DNA of 64,000 bases from Singulisphaera acidiphila DSM 18658 (GCF_000242455.2 NC_019892.1:9186744-9250743); one strand, 5' to 3'. Positions 8,687 through 17,565 are shown, counted from the first letter of the stretch. Translations and numbers: made by a program. The notes: generated by a model not told the origin, from the sequence alone.

Positions 8687-10044
8687 CTGGTGTTTTGCAA
8701 AGTCAGGATAACCCCAGCTGAGCCACGACATGTTCATAGGGTTGCTCAAATTGCGTGACTTGCTCGATCGCCCACGAGAGCGTCGTCCGCAGGGCTTCCC
8801 TCGTCATCGCCCGACAGGCCTCGCCAATGGTCATCAGCCGATGGAGTGCCCACTCCTTCGCACGACCCTGCTTCAACTCGCTCATGAGCAGACTGTACGC
8901 CAGCATGACCAGGTACATATGCCGGGTCTGACCCTGGACATCACGCAACTGACAGTCACCCAACCCGAGTTGTTGCTTGCCGTCCCGATGGAACGTCTCC
9001 GTGCCTGTCCAGCGATGGCGGTACACCCGCACGATCCGACTCACCTCCCAGCTAATCCGATTCGTCACCAGGATCTTGCAGCACGTCCCGTCGTTGCGGT
9101 AGTGCCAGAGGAGGACAATCCGCACCTTGTGGTTCACCCCGGGGATTCGAACCGTCACCGTGAAGTACCACTGGCGACGGTCGCCGATCCGCATCGCTTT
9201 GCGGTCCTCCATCGGGATCGACGCCGCCAACTCGTTGGCCTTGAGGATCCCCCCCTTCCACTCCAACTTGCGGTTGGTCTTGAGATCGCCCACGTAACCG
9301 TGGGGCCGTCCCAACCGATCCTGCTTCCCATTAATGTGATTGAGGACCTCGGCGTTAGTGAAGTAGCAGTCCATGGCGAAGTCGCCGGGGATTCCCCGCT
9401 CGCAGACCCAATCGATCAGTTCGCAGCACAAGGCGGTATGGTTGCGGAACGGCTCGTCCAAGGCTTCGCAGACCTCTTGCTTGCGGAAAAGCCGGAACTC
9501 CAGGGGGTAGTGCTTGCCGCTGGTGCAGACGTAGTTGACGAAGAGATAGTCCTGGGCGATCTTGTTCCGCTCTTCGGTGTGATCCCAGAACCAGCCGGCG
9601 TCGGGAATCAGCATCCCGTCCCGATCGACGAGAGTATTGTCGATCGGGATGACGCCCTGAGCGCTGTAGCGAGTGGAGGGATCCTTCTGGAGTTGCTCGA
9701 GCCTTCGATCGTTGAGCGTCTCGGGGTCCCACTGGGCGGCGGTGAGGAAGCGATTGAGGCAGGATTGGTCGGTGGTCTGGGCGAACTCGTCATGAATGCC
9801 GAGGACGGTTTTCCGGTCGGCGACGAACAGGCCGGTAAGGTACTCGGCGAAGTGACGACGTTGGCACTCATTGGCGAAGAGGTCGCCGTGCTGGGTCAGG
9901 GCGGCTTCGACCAGCTTGGGAAATTCGATAATTCCAGGCATAAGCCGATGCTCCGCAGTCCAACTGCGCCAGAGCAATTTGGGCAAAACTCGAGCCTCGT
10001 CTACCTATTTTAACGCTGCCGCGGACCAGTTTGCAAAATACCAG
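8687..10044 (-). mobile_element. IS701/IS4-like insertion sequence, apparently intact
   Basis: Terminal inverted repeats CTGGTGTTTTGCAAAGT (8687-8703) and the complement of CTGGTATTTTGCAAACT (10028-10044) match at 15 of 17 positions. They are flanked by an exact direct repeat TTCTAC (8681-8686 and 10045-10050), read as a 6-bp target duplication. It encloses one full-length transposase gene. Confidence 0.8.
8703..9941 (-). CDS. Transposase, DDE superfamily (IS701-like)
   Basis: A 412-residue transposase from the ATG at 9941 (a TTG at 9986 would add 15 residues). Motifs seen include RRHFAEYLTGLFVADRK and DQSCLNRFLTAAQWD near the N-terminus, VIPIDNTLVDRDG and FAMDCYFTN carrying candidate catalytic Asp residues, and VYRHRWTGTETFHRDGKQQ carrying the Glu, followed by a hydrophobic MYLVMLAYSLL stretch. 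This layout fits the IS701/IS4-type DDE group. The frame is intact, and its TGA stop overlaps the left inverted repeat. Together with intact repeats and an exact target duplication, this suggests a recent, possibly still mobile copy. Family assignment rests on motifs only. Confidence 0.85.
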   Translation of the reverse strand: MPGIIEFPKLVEAALTQHGDLFANECQRRHFAEYLTGLFVADRKTVLGIHDEFAQTTDQSCLNRFLTAAQWDPETLNDRRLEQLQKDPSTRYSAQGVIPIDNTLVDRDGMLIPDAGWFWDHTEERNKIAQDYLFVNYVCTSGKHYPLEFRLFRKQEVCEALDEPFRNHTALCCELIDWVCERGIPGDFAMDCYFTNAEVLNHINGKQDRLGRPHGYVGDLKTNRKLEWKGGILKANELAASIPMEDRKAMRIGDRRQWYFTVTVRIPGVNHKVRIVLLWHYRNDGTCCKILVTNRISWEVSRIVRVYRHRWTGTETFHRDGKQQLGLGDCQLRDVQGQTRHMYLVMLAYSLLMSELKQGRAKEWALHRLMTIGEACRAMTREALRTTLSWAIEQVTQFEQPYEHVVAQLGLS

Positions 10045-10179
10045 TTCTACATTAGATTTGAACGCGTTCATCCCGTGCAGTATCCATAACACATAATGCA
10101 AAAAACACATAATGCAAAAGAAGGATTCTTACGATCAGGGGTTCTCTCTCGGATTGGGGCCAAGGTTACGCCGGCACCC

Positions 10180-10316
10180 TGGGCAACCTTGCCTGAGAGC
10201 CTGTCCCAAAGAAGGCGAATCCCACCGAAGTTTTTGCGGATCTTCCGGGTGCCATGGGGTTCCATACTCGGACCCCATATGGGAATGCCTTGGCTGGAAC
10301 GCACGGGTTCCGAGTA
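10180..10316 (-). repeat. Right inverted arm of the nested element, inner part
   Basis: Inverted copy of about 8100-8236. The remaining outer part of the arm lies at 11728-11791, on the other side of the IS481-like insertion. The IS481-like element landed inside the palindromic core of the arm, at AGTA. Confidence 0.7.
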
Positions 10317-10369
10317 TGTCACGCGACATGGAGTTGGGCCAGGAAATCGCGACATGAAGTTTGGCCGCA
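10317..10369 (+). repeat. Terminal inverted repeat, IS481-like, left
   Basis: Exact 53-bp inverted match to 11671-11723, with the internal tandem motif CGCGACATG-AGTT-GGCC about 24 bp apart. Confidence 0.9.
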
Positions 10370-10375
10370 TCCTGA

Positions 10376-11608
10376 TCACTTGTCTCCTGTTCGTTTGTTC
10401 GGTTGTTTGCATGTCACCGTCAACGTCATGATTCGCTCCCGGCAGATCTCGGACGCCGGCTGCCGGCTCAGCTGCCGCCCCTCATCGTCCGCGACCACCC
10501 ATTCGTTAGACAAAGGATTATATGACAAATATACGGTCTCCTTCTTATGAATAACTCCGATGTAAAGGTCGCGGTTGTACACCGAGATCGCCCCGGAGAC
10601 ACCCACTTTCCGTCGCCCCGCGTAACCGGTCAGATACCCCGCGACCGCGTCCAGACTCCAGTGGCTCTCCTCCCAGCCCGGGCTGAAGTCGCGACCGGAG
10701 TGAGCCAACTCCGGATACGCTTCCTGCCGGCTCCGGCCTCTCACGCTTGGATATTCGCCACGTTGGATCTCGTCCATCATCTCCAGCCGTTGCCGCAAAT
10801 CTTCCAGGGTGTCGCAGGTGTGCGGCTCGCCCCACCGCTTGGCCGTCCCCTGCGATCGCTCGACGACCCCGTTGTCCTGAGGGGTCGCCGGAGGGTTGTA
10901 GTCCAGGCCGACCGCCAACCCGGCCAGCCACAGCCCCAGGTCGGTGGGAAGATCGCCCCGCGCCGCGCCCCACGGCGTCCCGTTGTCGACCCGAAGTCGC
11001 TCGGGCCGGCCCCAGCGGGTGAAAGCCAAGCGAAGTTGGGTCTGAGTCGACGCGGGCGGCACTTGGCTCCAGCGGGCTGGGGGGGAAAACCTCGGTCCAC
11101 AGGACCGCGCCACTGCACTCGTCGACGATCCGTAGCCAGCAGACTTGTCGGCCGGTCCGGAGTGGCACCAGTTCGGCCGCGTCCATTTGCCAGACCTCAT
11201 GAGGCCGAGCGGCCCGGCGACTCACGCTTGAAGGTCGCCGCCCCGGCGGGGCGGGAGCGAGATCAGCCCGCAGAAGCCACCGTTGCAAGGTCCGAGTGGC
11301 CGGGAGCGGTTCGCCGGGAAGCCGGCGGCGCAGCATCACGCGGATCAATCCCGCCCCCCAAGTCGGGTGCTCGCGGCGGAGTTCCAACACGGCATGCACG
11401 AGGGGTTCCGTGGGCTTCGGTGTTGCCGTCCCGCAACGGTCGTAGGAAGGGGCCAGGGGGTCTTGACCGCGGACCGGAAGCGGCTGAATAGTCGCCGCAC
11501 GGTACGTGGCGGGACACCGAGGCCCTCGGCGATGGTCAGAACATCCTGGCCGTCCCGGAAGCGATTCCAGATCGCCTGACGCACAGGCAGGGGCACAGGG
11601 CGAGGCAT
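10376..11608 (-). pseudogene. IS481-like transposase, broken by two frameshifts
   Basis: The N-terminal helix-turn-helix part begins at ATG 11608 (MPRPVPLPVRQAIWNRF, then LTIAEGLGVPPRTVRRLF). The middle part, HAVLELRREHPTWGAGLIRV and EVWQMDAAELVPL, is in another frame. The integrase core then returns to the first frame (RLAFTRWGRPERLRVDNGTPWG, then YNPPATPQDNGVVERSQG) and runs to 10376. One shift lies between about 11400 and 11460. The other lies near 11079-11090 at a run of seven G followed by AAAA. The DDE core residues are all present, so decay is recent. Programmed slippage at the G-run is conceivable but two opposite shifts make it unlikely. Confidence 0.8.
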
Positions 11609-11670
11609 GGGCCGTTCTCCAGGGATGACGAGACCAAGGGGAGAACTCCTACTGTAAACCTGTCCCGGCC

Positions 11671-11723
11671 TGCGGCCAAACTTCATGTCGCGATTTCCTG
11701 GCCCAACTCCATGTCGCGTGACA
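11671..11723 (-). repeat. Terminal inverted repeat, IS481-like, right
   Basis: Exact inverted copy of 10317-10369. It is followed directly by the AGTA target duplication. Confidence 0.9.
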
Positions 11724-11791
11724 AGTACGGAACCCGCGGCACCCCAACGTCCTTCAGTTCCCGGTGAAGCCTGACCTTCCGAGACAGACAC

Positions 11792-13108
11792 TTAGCCAAT
11801 CCGCCACTGTGGGCGTGTCTCGCGAGAGAGCATGGCGTTGGCACGGTCGTTGTCGACGAAGCGTTCGGCCTTGGGGTCCCAGCGAAGGGATTCGCCGGTG
11901 CGGATGGCGATGTTGCCAAGGTGACAGACGGTGCCCGAACGATGGCCGATGGTCGGGTTGCAGACGGGTTTTTCGCGAGTGCGAACGGCGTCGATGAAGT
12001 TGAGGATGTGGTCGTTCGAGGAGACAAGTCGAGTGGCGGTGGAGGGGAGAGGGTCGGTGAGGAGGCGGGGGTCGCTGGCCTCGATCTTGGCACGGTCGAC
12101 AAAGATCCAGCCGAGGTCGCCGACAAACAGGACGCCGTTCTTGCCCTTGCCCGAGCAGACCAGGGTCGCGCCGGTGGCGTAAGTATAGGTAACGCTGAAG
12201 TCGACGGGACAGGCGAAGCTGTCGGGCGAAGTGCCGACTTCGGAGTTGGTGGCTTCGACGGCAATGGGACCGGTGTCGTCGGCGTCGAGACCCCATTGGG
12301 CGATGTCGTTGTGGTGGGCGCCCCAGTCGGTGAGTTTGCCGCCGGAGTATTCGTACCACCAGCGGAAGTCGTAGTGGCAACGCTCCTTGATATAAGGGAC
12401 CGCCGGCGCCTGGCCAAGCCAGAAGTCCCAATCGAGACCGACGGGCGGGGTTGAGGGCGAAAGCGGCTTGTGCTTGGGGTTCGAGCCGACGCGCGTCTCA
12501 ACGCGGCGGATCGGGCCGATCCGGCCGTTGCGGACGAGTTCGCACGCCAGGCGGAACCTGGGGTCGGAGCGCTGCTGGGTCCCCACCTGCACGAGCCGGT
12601 CGGTCTCCGACGCGGCCTTGACCAGGGCCTTTCCCTCGTCGATCGTGAGGGTCATCGGCTTCTCGCAGTAGACGTCCTTCCCCGCGCGAAGGGCAGCGAT
12701 CGCAATCGGGGCATGCCAGTGGTCGGGGGTGACGACCGTCACGGCGTCAATGTCGGGACGAGCGAGCAAGGCGCGGAAGTCGCCGTATTCGGCAACCCCC
12801 TTGAGCTTCGACTTGACGATCGCCGCCCGCCTCCGGTTCGCGTCGACGTCACACGCCGCGACCAGTTCGACGCCCGGGCGCTTCTTCACGGCCTCGGTCA
12901 TCACGAGGTAGCCTTGACCACCCGTGCCGATCGCCCCTAACCGGATCCGGTCGTTGGGCGAGACAGGCTTGCTCTCCCTCGACGCGCGTTCCTCTTCGTC
13001 TGAGACGACCTCGCGTGCGAACCATGCCGGCAGCCCCGCCCCAATGGTCAACGCCGCCATCGACGCGCCCACGAATCCCCGGCGCGAAAGCGTCCATCTG
13101 CGGATCAT
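11792..13108 (-). CDS. Gfo/Idh/MocA-family oxidoreductase, Tat-exported
   Basis: A 438-residue NAD(P)-dependent sugar-type oxidoreductase. A twin-arginine signal (LSRRGFVGASMAALTIGAGL) is followed by a Rossmann motif GAIGTGGQGY, a second-strand AACDVD, the VTPDHWHAPIAIAAL region and the conserved EKPM lysine-proline motif. The C-terminal substrate domain has GGKLTDWGAHHNDIAQWGL, with the catalytic-type His residues. Exported Gfo/Idh proteins are numerous in planctomycetes, and their substrates (sugars or inositols) are mostly unknown. Family length is normal, so the mobile element whose end touches the TAA stop did not truncate the gene. A GGGGGAT stretch precedes the ATG. Confidence 0.92.
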   Translation of the reverse strand: MIRRWTLSRRGFVGASMAALTIGAGLPAWFAREVVSDEEERASRESKPVSPNDRIRLGAIGTGGQGYLVMTEAVKKRPGVELVAACDVDANRRRAAIVKSKLKGVAEYGDFRALLARPDIDAVTVVTPDHWHAPIAIAALRAGKDVYCEKPMTLTIDEGKALVKAASETDRLVQVGTQQRSDPRFRLACELVRNGRIGPIRRVETRVGSNPKHKPLSPSTPPVGLDWDFWLGQAPAVPYIKERCHYDFRWWYEYSGGKLTDWGAHHNDIAQWGLDADDTGPIAVEATNSEVGTSPDSFACPVDFSVTYTYATGATLVCSGKGKNGVLFVGDLGWIFVDRAKIEASDPRLLTDPLPSTATRLVSSNDHILNFIDAVRTREKPVCNPTIGHRSGTVCHLGNIAIRTGESLRWDPKAERFVDNDRANAMLSRETRPQWRIG

Positions 13109-13486
13109 CGCGACATCCCCCTAAAATCCCAACAACCCCAAAACGGACGCGCGGGTATAATAGCAATCCTCCGTCTTCACGCAAGCCGAGCTTGACGATG
13201 CGGTATTTGCCGCAGAAGCCAGAGTTGGAGCAAAGCGAATGAAGGACGAAAACAAGAAGATTCCTTTGAAGTGATTGTTCGTCTTCTCGCTCCCGATGTG
13301 CTGCTGGAAGCAATCATGAAATCACCCCATTTCAAATCTCCAGCGCCATGATCGTCGTGGCCATCGCAGGGTTCGAACTGGCAGCCATCAGGGTGCGGAT
13401 TCCTGACTGCGAAGACATGGGCCATGATTACGCGTCGCAGGAGAACCCGATCAAAACTCGATCTACCGCCAGCTCAGAGGTGTGTC

Positions 13487-13879
13487 ATGGGAATCCTGAT
13501 GATCTTCGCGTTGGTCGCAGCGCTCGCCTTCATCAATGTGCTCATCGTCCGATTGTTCCAGCGTCGGGGAGCAGGGCGGGGATGGTGGACTACTCTGATC
13601 ATCACGTGGATTACCGGAGCAGCCCTGGGTATTTATAGCGGCTTCGTTTTCGAGTACCGCCCAACGCCTAGTCTCAGGGTCTTTGGCGCCCCCATCCCCG
13701 CCGCCGTTTTTCACTGGGAGGGGCCGCCCGGAAAAGAAGAATGGGTGGACTTCGTCACCCCAGCCCCGCACTTGTTTGCCATGTCGAACGTCGTGATCCT
13801 CGGGTTGTTTACAGCATGCCCAGTCGGACCGTTGTTCTGGCTCTGGCGTCGAGCCCCCGTGGGCTCGGAAGGGACATGA
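13487..13879 (+). CDS. Small three-helix membrane protein, unknown function
   Basis: A 130-residue protein with hydrophobic segments LMIFALVAALAFINVLIV, WTTLIITWITGAALGIYSGF and, near the end, FAMSNVVILGLFTACPVGPLFWLW. I chose ATG 13487 because a GAGG ribosome site lies six bases upstream. The central loop is acidic/aromatic with no motif I recognise. The 18 bases covering the ribosome site (13462-13479) are an exact repeat of 16827-16844, just upstream of another small membrane-protein gene. ISAs1 follows downstream. Function unknown. Confidence 0.55.
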   Translation: MGILMIFALVAALAFINVLIVRLFQRRGAGRGWWTTLIITWITGAALGIYSGFVFEYRPTPSLRVFGAPIPAAVFHWEGPPGKEEWVDFVTPAPHLFAMSNVVILGLFTACPVGPLFWLWRRAPVGSEGT

Positions 13880-13965
13880 CATGAAGAAATGAGCGGAAAA
13901 TCGTCCCGTTGTCAGGAAGTGTAGGCCGCGGCCAGACAGACCAGTGAGAGGGAGTCGGGGCACGG

Positions 13966-15274
13966 CCCAGGGCCAGCGCATATCAAACACGCTGTAGTGA
14001 AAGGACTTGCGTGAGGTAGTCCGTATTAATCATACAGGACATCATCTTTCCACGTAGGCTATCCTTGTCGGGATGACGCTTCAGCAGCGTCACGGCGAAC
14101 CGCCGAAGCCAGCTCAAGTTGTTCCCCAAAGTCCGCTCGCGAGTGCGGTGCTCATCTTCGCGAAAGTTCACATCGAGCACCCAGTGCATCGACTCGATAC
14201 TCCAGTGACCGCGGACCGCTTCGCCGAAACGCTTGCCGCTCAGATAGTGGCTGCTGAGATAGTAACGCACCTCGTCCGACTCCGTCCCATCGGCATGCTG
14301 CGTGATTCGCACCGCATAGCCAATTGCCTTGATCCAGGGCCAATCCTTCAGCGGCGCGAAATCAGTCGGCACCTTGACCAGATAATAGGAACGCTCGTCG
14401 ATGCGGCCGTGCCCGGCATCACGGGTCTCGTCGTATCGATAGTGGAGGTCCTCGAGATCGCGTTCCAGGTGGTCGAGGAAGAACGCTTGGATCGCGGTTG
14501 CGAGCTTCGGCTGATTGTCTTTGACGGCGATCACGCAGTCGCCGCCACCGTCAACGATCTGCTCGACAATCGCTTTCTGGCAGCCCATCGCGTCGATCGT
14601 GATGAGCGTATCCGTGAGGTCAATCTGCTCGAGAAGTTTTGGGATGGCTGTGATCTCGTTGGACTTGGCGTCGGTGGCCACCTGACCCAGCGCAATGCCC
14701 TGCTCGCTGGCCCAGGCGCTGACAATGTGCAGATTGCCAAGACCTTTGGCCGCATCGTGCGATCCGCGACAGGCTTTGCCGTCGATAGCGACGTGTCGGC
14801 GGGAGTTCTCAGTGTCGGCGGGGATCGCGTCGCAGATCCAGTCCTGGAAGCAGCGTTGAAAGGCTTCGGGTTTCAGCGCCATGAGCAAGCGTCGGATGCA
14901 ATCCCGTGAGGGGATGCCGTTGGGCAGGGCCAGATGCAGGGCCAGCCAGGACTCACGATTCTTGGCCCAGCGATGAATGGCGGTAGGGCCATCGCATCCG
15001 CAGATGACGGCGCAGACTGCGATGACAGCGATATCGACCATCAAGTGCTTACGATTGCGTGTGTGGCGGGGATCGGAGAGCGATTCGAAATAAGAGCCGA
15101 TGGAGCCGACATCGACGGGCTTGGCCATGGGAGGCATCCTGGGATCGGTCGGTGTCGGCCTCCGCACACCCGGAGTGCAGTAAGCCGATTCACGAGGACC
15201 GATTCAAAGATAACGAGCCGAGGCCTGTCGCGCCAGACTACTCAGGCCGCACAGTTATACGCGCTGGCCCTGGG
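13966..15274 (-). mobile_element. ISAs1-family insertion sequence
   Basis: Inverted ends CCCAGGGCCAGCGCATAT (13966-13983) and the complement of CCCAGGGCCAGCGCGTAT (15257-15274) match at 17 of 18 bases. The outer flanks share GGGGCACGG (13957-13965 and 15272-15280), consistent with the 8-10 bp target duplication of ISAs1. The exact boundary is blurred because the duplication and the repeat end overlap. Confidence 0.75.
13983..15137 (-). CDS. ISAs1-family transposase, intact
   Basis: A 384-residue transposase with the family's order of motifs: FESLSDPRHTRNRKHLMVDI, VCAVICGCDGPTAIHRWAK, then HVAIDGKACRGSHD with the first catalytic Asp, ITIDAMGCQKAIVEQIVDGG with the second, IAVKDNQPKL, and finally VRGHWSIESMHWVLDVNFRE with the Glu. 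The start could be ATG 15137 or 15128. The TGA stop overlaps the left inverted repeat. With intact ends and a probable target duplication this looks mobile or recently mobile. A decayed relative lies at 17779-18130. Confidence 0.92.
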   Translation of the reverse strand: MPPMAKPVDVGSIGSYFESLSDPRHTRNRKHLMVDIAVIAVCAVICGCDGPTAIHRWAKNRESWLALHLALPNGIPSRDCIRRLLMALKPEAFQRCFQDWICDAIPADTENSRRHVAIDGKACRGSHDAAKGLGNLHIVSAWASEQGIALGQVATDAKSNEITAIPKLLEQIDLTDTLITIDAMGCQKAIVEQIVDGGGDCVIAVKDNQPKLATAIQAFFLDHLERDLEDLHYRYDETRDAGHGRIDERSYYLVKVPTDFAPLKDWPWIKAIGYAVRITQHADGTESDEVRYYLSSHYLSGKRFGEAVRGHWSIESMHWVLDVNFREDEHRTRERTLGNNLSWLRRFAVTLLKRHPDKDSLRGKMMSCMINTDYLTQVLSLQRV

Positions 15275-15417
15275 GCACGGCCTGTGGGTCGTTCGCCCCT
15301 CTACCTGAATGGCCAAAGCAACAGCATATCACAATAACAACATCGTCGAACGACCCGAGTTGCAACACCCCCTCTCATCGAGCCAGTGCGACCCAGCGGA
15401 GCCATCGCGAACGCTCC

Positions 15418-15600
15418 CTACTCGCGGGCCAGCGCCGTGGCCACGGCCGACCGGATCTGCTCCCGCCGGAGTTGGGTCGCCAGCACCCGCCCGTCGGGGC
15501 CGATCAGGAGGATCGCCGGGATCGCATCCACGCGGAATGCCTGCGCCGCGACGGCCTCCGACCACGGGCCGAGGTGCCCCTGCGTCCCTCCTTGAGCGGC
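15418..15600 (-). pseudogene. Thioredoxin-like (TlpA/redoxin-type) C-terminal fragment
   Basis: The last 50 or so residues read like the C-terminal part of a thioredoxin-fold protein: WSEAVAAQAFRVDAIPAILL with the cis-proline (IPA), then IGPDGRVLATQLRREQI and a closing helix. The catalytic CxxC half is missing. Upstream on this strand the frame runs into unrelated sequence toward the IS66 remnant, which probably displaced the 5' part. The piece lies between the ISAs1 element and the IS66 copy and is not expected to be functional. Confidence 0.5.
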
Positions 15601-15778
15601 GGCCAAAGCGACCCCAGGTCTTATGGGTCGCCCCCCCCCGCACTTCCAGAATCCCCGGCATGAGAAAGGCATGCCTCAGGGTGGCCATTATGCGGTATTT
15701 TAGCCGACTGCAGGGGACAACCACCTTGCTTTTGAAGCCGCTGGTCTGCTATCGATCTTGGCTCTCTCTTCTTGAGCC

Positions 15779-16852
15779 ATGACGATGACGACCCAAACCG
15801 CCACTTTCGACGTTTCCCTCGGACCTGCGCTCACTGAGCAGCAGGCTCGGGAAATCTATCGCCAGGGCGAAGAAGCTGTGGTCTTTGCCCTTCTGAGCTT
15901 GGCTCAGAGAGTAGCCGAGCCACAGACTTCGACGACACCCTTCGTTGCTCCGACCACACCTTCGGCGATGATCCCTCAGTATCTCAAGCCCAAGGCTGAG
16001 GGACGGCACAAACGTCCTGGACTTAAGCTCGGACATCCTGGCTCGCGACGGCCGACGCCCAAACCGAATCGATGGACCGACCATCGCCTCCCGTCCTGTC
16101 CCGAATGCTGCGGACCGCTGACTCGGACCAATCAGACACGGACCCGACTCACCGAGGACATTCCCGAAGCCATTACCCCCGTCGTCACCGAGCACACGAT
16201 TCATCGGGACTGGTGCTCGAACTGCCAGAAGGCCGTCGAACCCGTCGTCACCGACGCCCTGCCCGGGGCCACCCTCGGCAATCGCACCCTGGTCCTCTCG
16301 GCCTGGCTTCATTACGGGTTGGGCAATACGCTCTCGCAGATCGTCGCCGTTTTCAACCACCACCTGACGCTCAAGGTCACCCCCGGTGGCCTGATCCAGA
16401 TGTGGTATCGGCTCCAGGCGATCCTTTTTGCCTGGTACTTGCAGATCCAGACCGAGGCGTTGGATTCGGCCGTCCTGCACGGCGACGAAACCGGCTGGCG
16501 GGTCAATGGCAAGACCCACTGACTGTGGTGCTTCACCACGACCGATCTGACTTACTTTATGATCGATCGGAGTCGGGGCAGCCCGGCGCTGGCGGAGTTC
16601 TTCAAAGACGAGTTTCAGGGCACGTTGGTCACCGACTTCTGGGGGGCCTACAACAAGGTCGTCTGAGCCCGGCGTCAGACCTGCCTGGTCCATTTGCTGC
16701 GTGAATTGAAGACGGTGGACAAGTACGGCCGCCCCGGACCGAACTGGCCCGGGTTCGTGAAGAAACTGCGTCGCCTGCTGGGCGACGCGATCCGGCTGAA
16801 GAAACGCGACGAGGTCTCTGCCGAGGTCTACCGCCAGCTCAGAGAGGAATAA
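15779..16852 (+). pseudogene. IS66-family transposase with two in-frame TGA codons, 3'-truncated
   Basis: One reading frame runs throughout: N-terminal region, a zinc-finger-like CPECC...CSNC segment, LVLSAWLHYGLGNTLSQI, and the DDE start VLHGDETGWRVNGKTH. A TGA (16520-16522) then stands where the family has Trp, and the frame continues LWCFTTTDLTYFMIDRSRGS. A second TGA at 16664-16666 precedes ARRQTCLVHLLRELKTVDKY. The frame ends at YRQLREE with TAA 16850-16852, well short of the roughly 500 residues of complete IS66 transposases. No frameshift is needed anywhere, so the gene is damaged only by nonsense codons and by loss of its end at an 18-bp repeat shared with 13462-13479. Confidence 0.85.
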
Positions 16853-16857
16853 CCGAA

Positions 16858-17025
16858 ATGCCCCGCTTCAGCACTCGGACACTGATGGTCGTTGTAGGGG
16901 CGGCGGCGGTCTTTTTCACCGTTGCTGTGCGGGATCTGATCTTCGCGGTTATTTTTCTGCCGTTGTGGTGCTTGCTGGTCTTCTTGAGCTACCAACGTCT
17001 GACTGGCCCGCCACCGCCGAGATGA
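16858..17025 (+). CDS. 55-residue membrane protein of the RFSxRTLL type
   Basis: A short gene beginning five bases after the IS66 remnant's stop, with AGAGAGGAA as a ribosome site about nine bases upstream. It begins MPRFSTRTLMVVVGAAAVFF, matching the RFSLRTLLVVV opening of many small planctomycete membrane proteins. A second hydrophobic segment follows (LIFAVIFLPLWCLLVFL) and then a Pro-rich tail. After its TGA another frame encodes DEWIAKIYAIVAILAGWAYW up to 17111, which could be the frameshifted remainder of a longer ancestor. Function unknown. Confidence 0.45.
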   Translation: MPRFSTRTLMVVVGAAAVFFTVAVRDLIFAVIFLPLWCLLVFLSYQRLTGPPPPR

Positions 17026-17121
17026 ATGGATCGCCAAGATATACGCCATTGTCGCGATCCTGGCAGGCTGGGCATACTGGCATCTTGAGGATGGAAGAGT
17101 GCCGTTGATGTGAGACTGACG

Positions 17122-17565
17122 ATGGATACCTGCCAAGAGCCCCGATCCCGCTGCGCCACCCGGCTTGACCCCGGGCTTTCCTGGTATCAGGACTTCCCCT
17201 GCGGCAGGAAGGCTACCACCAGGCACAACGGGCGTCCCATGTGCCGGGGCTGCCGCTCCGAGGCCCTGAGAGCCGAAGCCTGGCACCGGCGTGCAACCGA
17301 GGGAGGCGTACTCGGGAGGTTGGTGAACGCCGCGCCAAACATCGTGATCTGGGGCTTCTTCCTCGTCAGCGGCATCGTGTGCCGCGATCTGCTTTGGGAA
17401 TTCCTGCATTCCGAGCGAGGGCAGCTTTACGGGTGGTTCGCCTTCGTCGCGGTCGTTTGGGGAACGATCGGGGCGGCTGATCACTGGCTTGTGCAAACCT
17501 GGCGGCGACGGAGGAAGGGGGAGAAGGACAACGGCGACGACGAACAGCCCATACCGCTGGAGTGA
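17122..17565 (+). CDS. Hypothetical membrane protein with a small Cys cluster
   Basis: A 147-residue product from ATG 17122 (a GTG lies 12 bases upstream). The N-terminal third contains CGRKATTRHNGRPMCRGCRS, whose Cys spacing could bind zinc. Two membrane segments follow (NIVIWGFFLVSGIVC and LYGWFAFVAVVWGTIGAA), then a strongly charged tail (WRRRRKGEKDN). I do not recognise the family. It sits between transposase remnants, and nearby gene order gives no clue to function. Confidence 0.45.
   Translation: MDTCQEPRSRCATRLDPGLSWYQDFPCGRKATTRHNGRPMCRGCRSEALRAEAWHRRATEGGVLGRLVNAAPNIVIWGFFLVSGIVCRDLLWEFLHSERGQLYGWFAFVAVVWGTIGAADHWLVQTWRRRRKGEKDNGDDEQPIPLE

Larger units (their letters stand above)
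10317..11723 (-). mobile_element. IS481-like insertion sequence, transposase inactivated
   Basis: A 1407-bp element bounded by perfect 53-bp terminal inverted repeats (10317-10369 and 11671-11723) that begin TGTCACGCGACATG. A 4-bp direct repeat AGTA flanks it at 10313-10316 and 11724-11727. Each terminal repeat holds two tandem copies of CGCGACATGrAGTTkGGCC, probably two transposase-binding sites. TGT ends and short target duplications fit the IS481 family. Confidence 0.85.
8042..11791. mobile_element. Older element with long inverted arms, carrying two nested IS insertions
   Basis: Both outer ends read GTGTCTGTCTCG into AAGGTCAGGCTTCACCGGGAA, in opposite orientation. The similarity between the two arms continues for roughly 195 bp. 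Removing the IS701-like and IS481-like elements with their target duplications leaves about 975 bp with no convincing gene, so the parent looks like a non-autonomous, MITE-like element. The right end abuts the TAA stop of the Gfo/Idh gene exactly. I could not see a clear target duplication of the parent itself. Confidence 0.7.

Noticed and set aside
8730..10013. 427-residue plus-strand frame opposite the IS701-like transposase
   Set aside because: Antisense shadow. The minus-strand frame has the transposase motifs and fits exactly between the inverted repeats.
13340..13425. tRNA-like GGTTCGAAC and flanking short stems
   Set aside because: No acceptor stem, anticodon stem or D-arm can be built around it on either strand.
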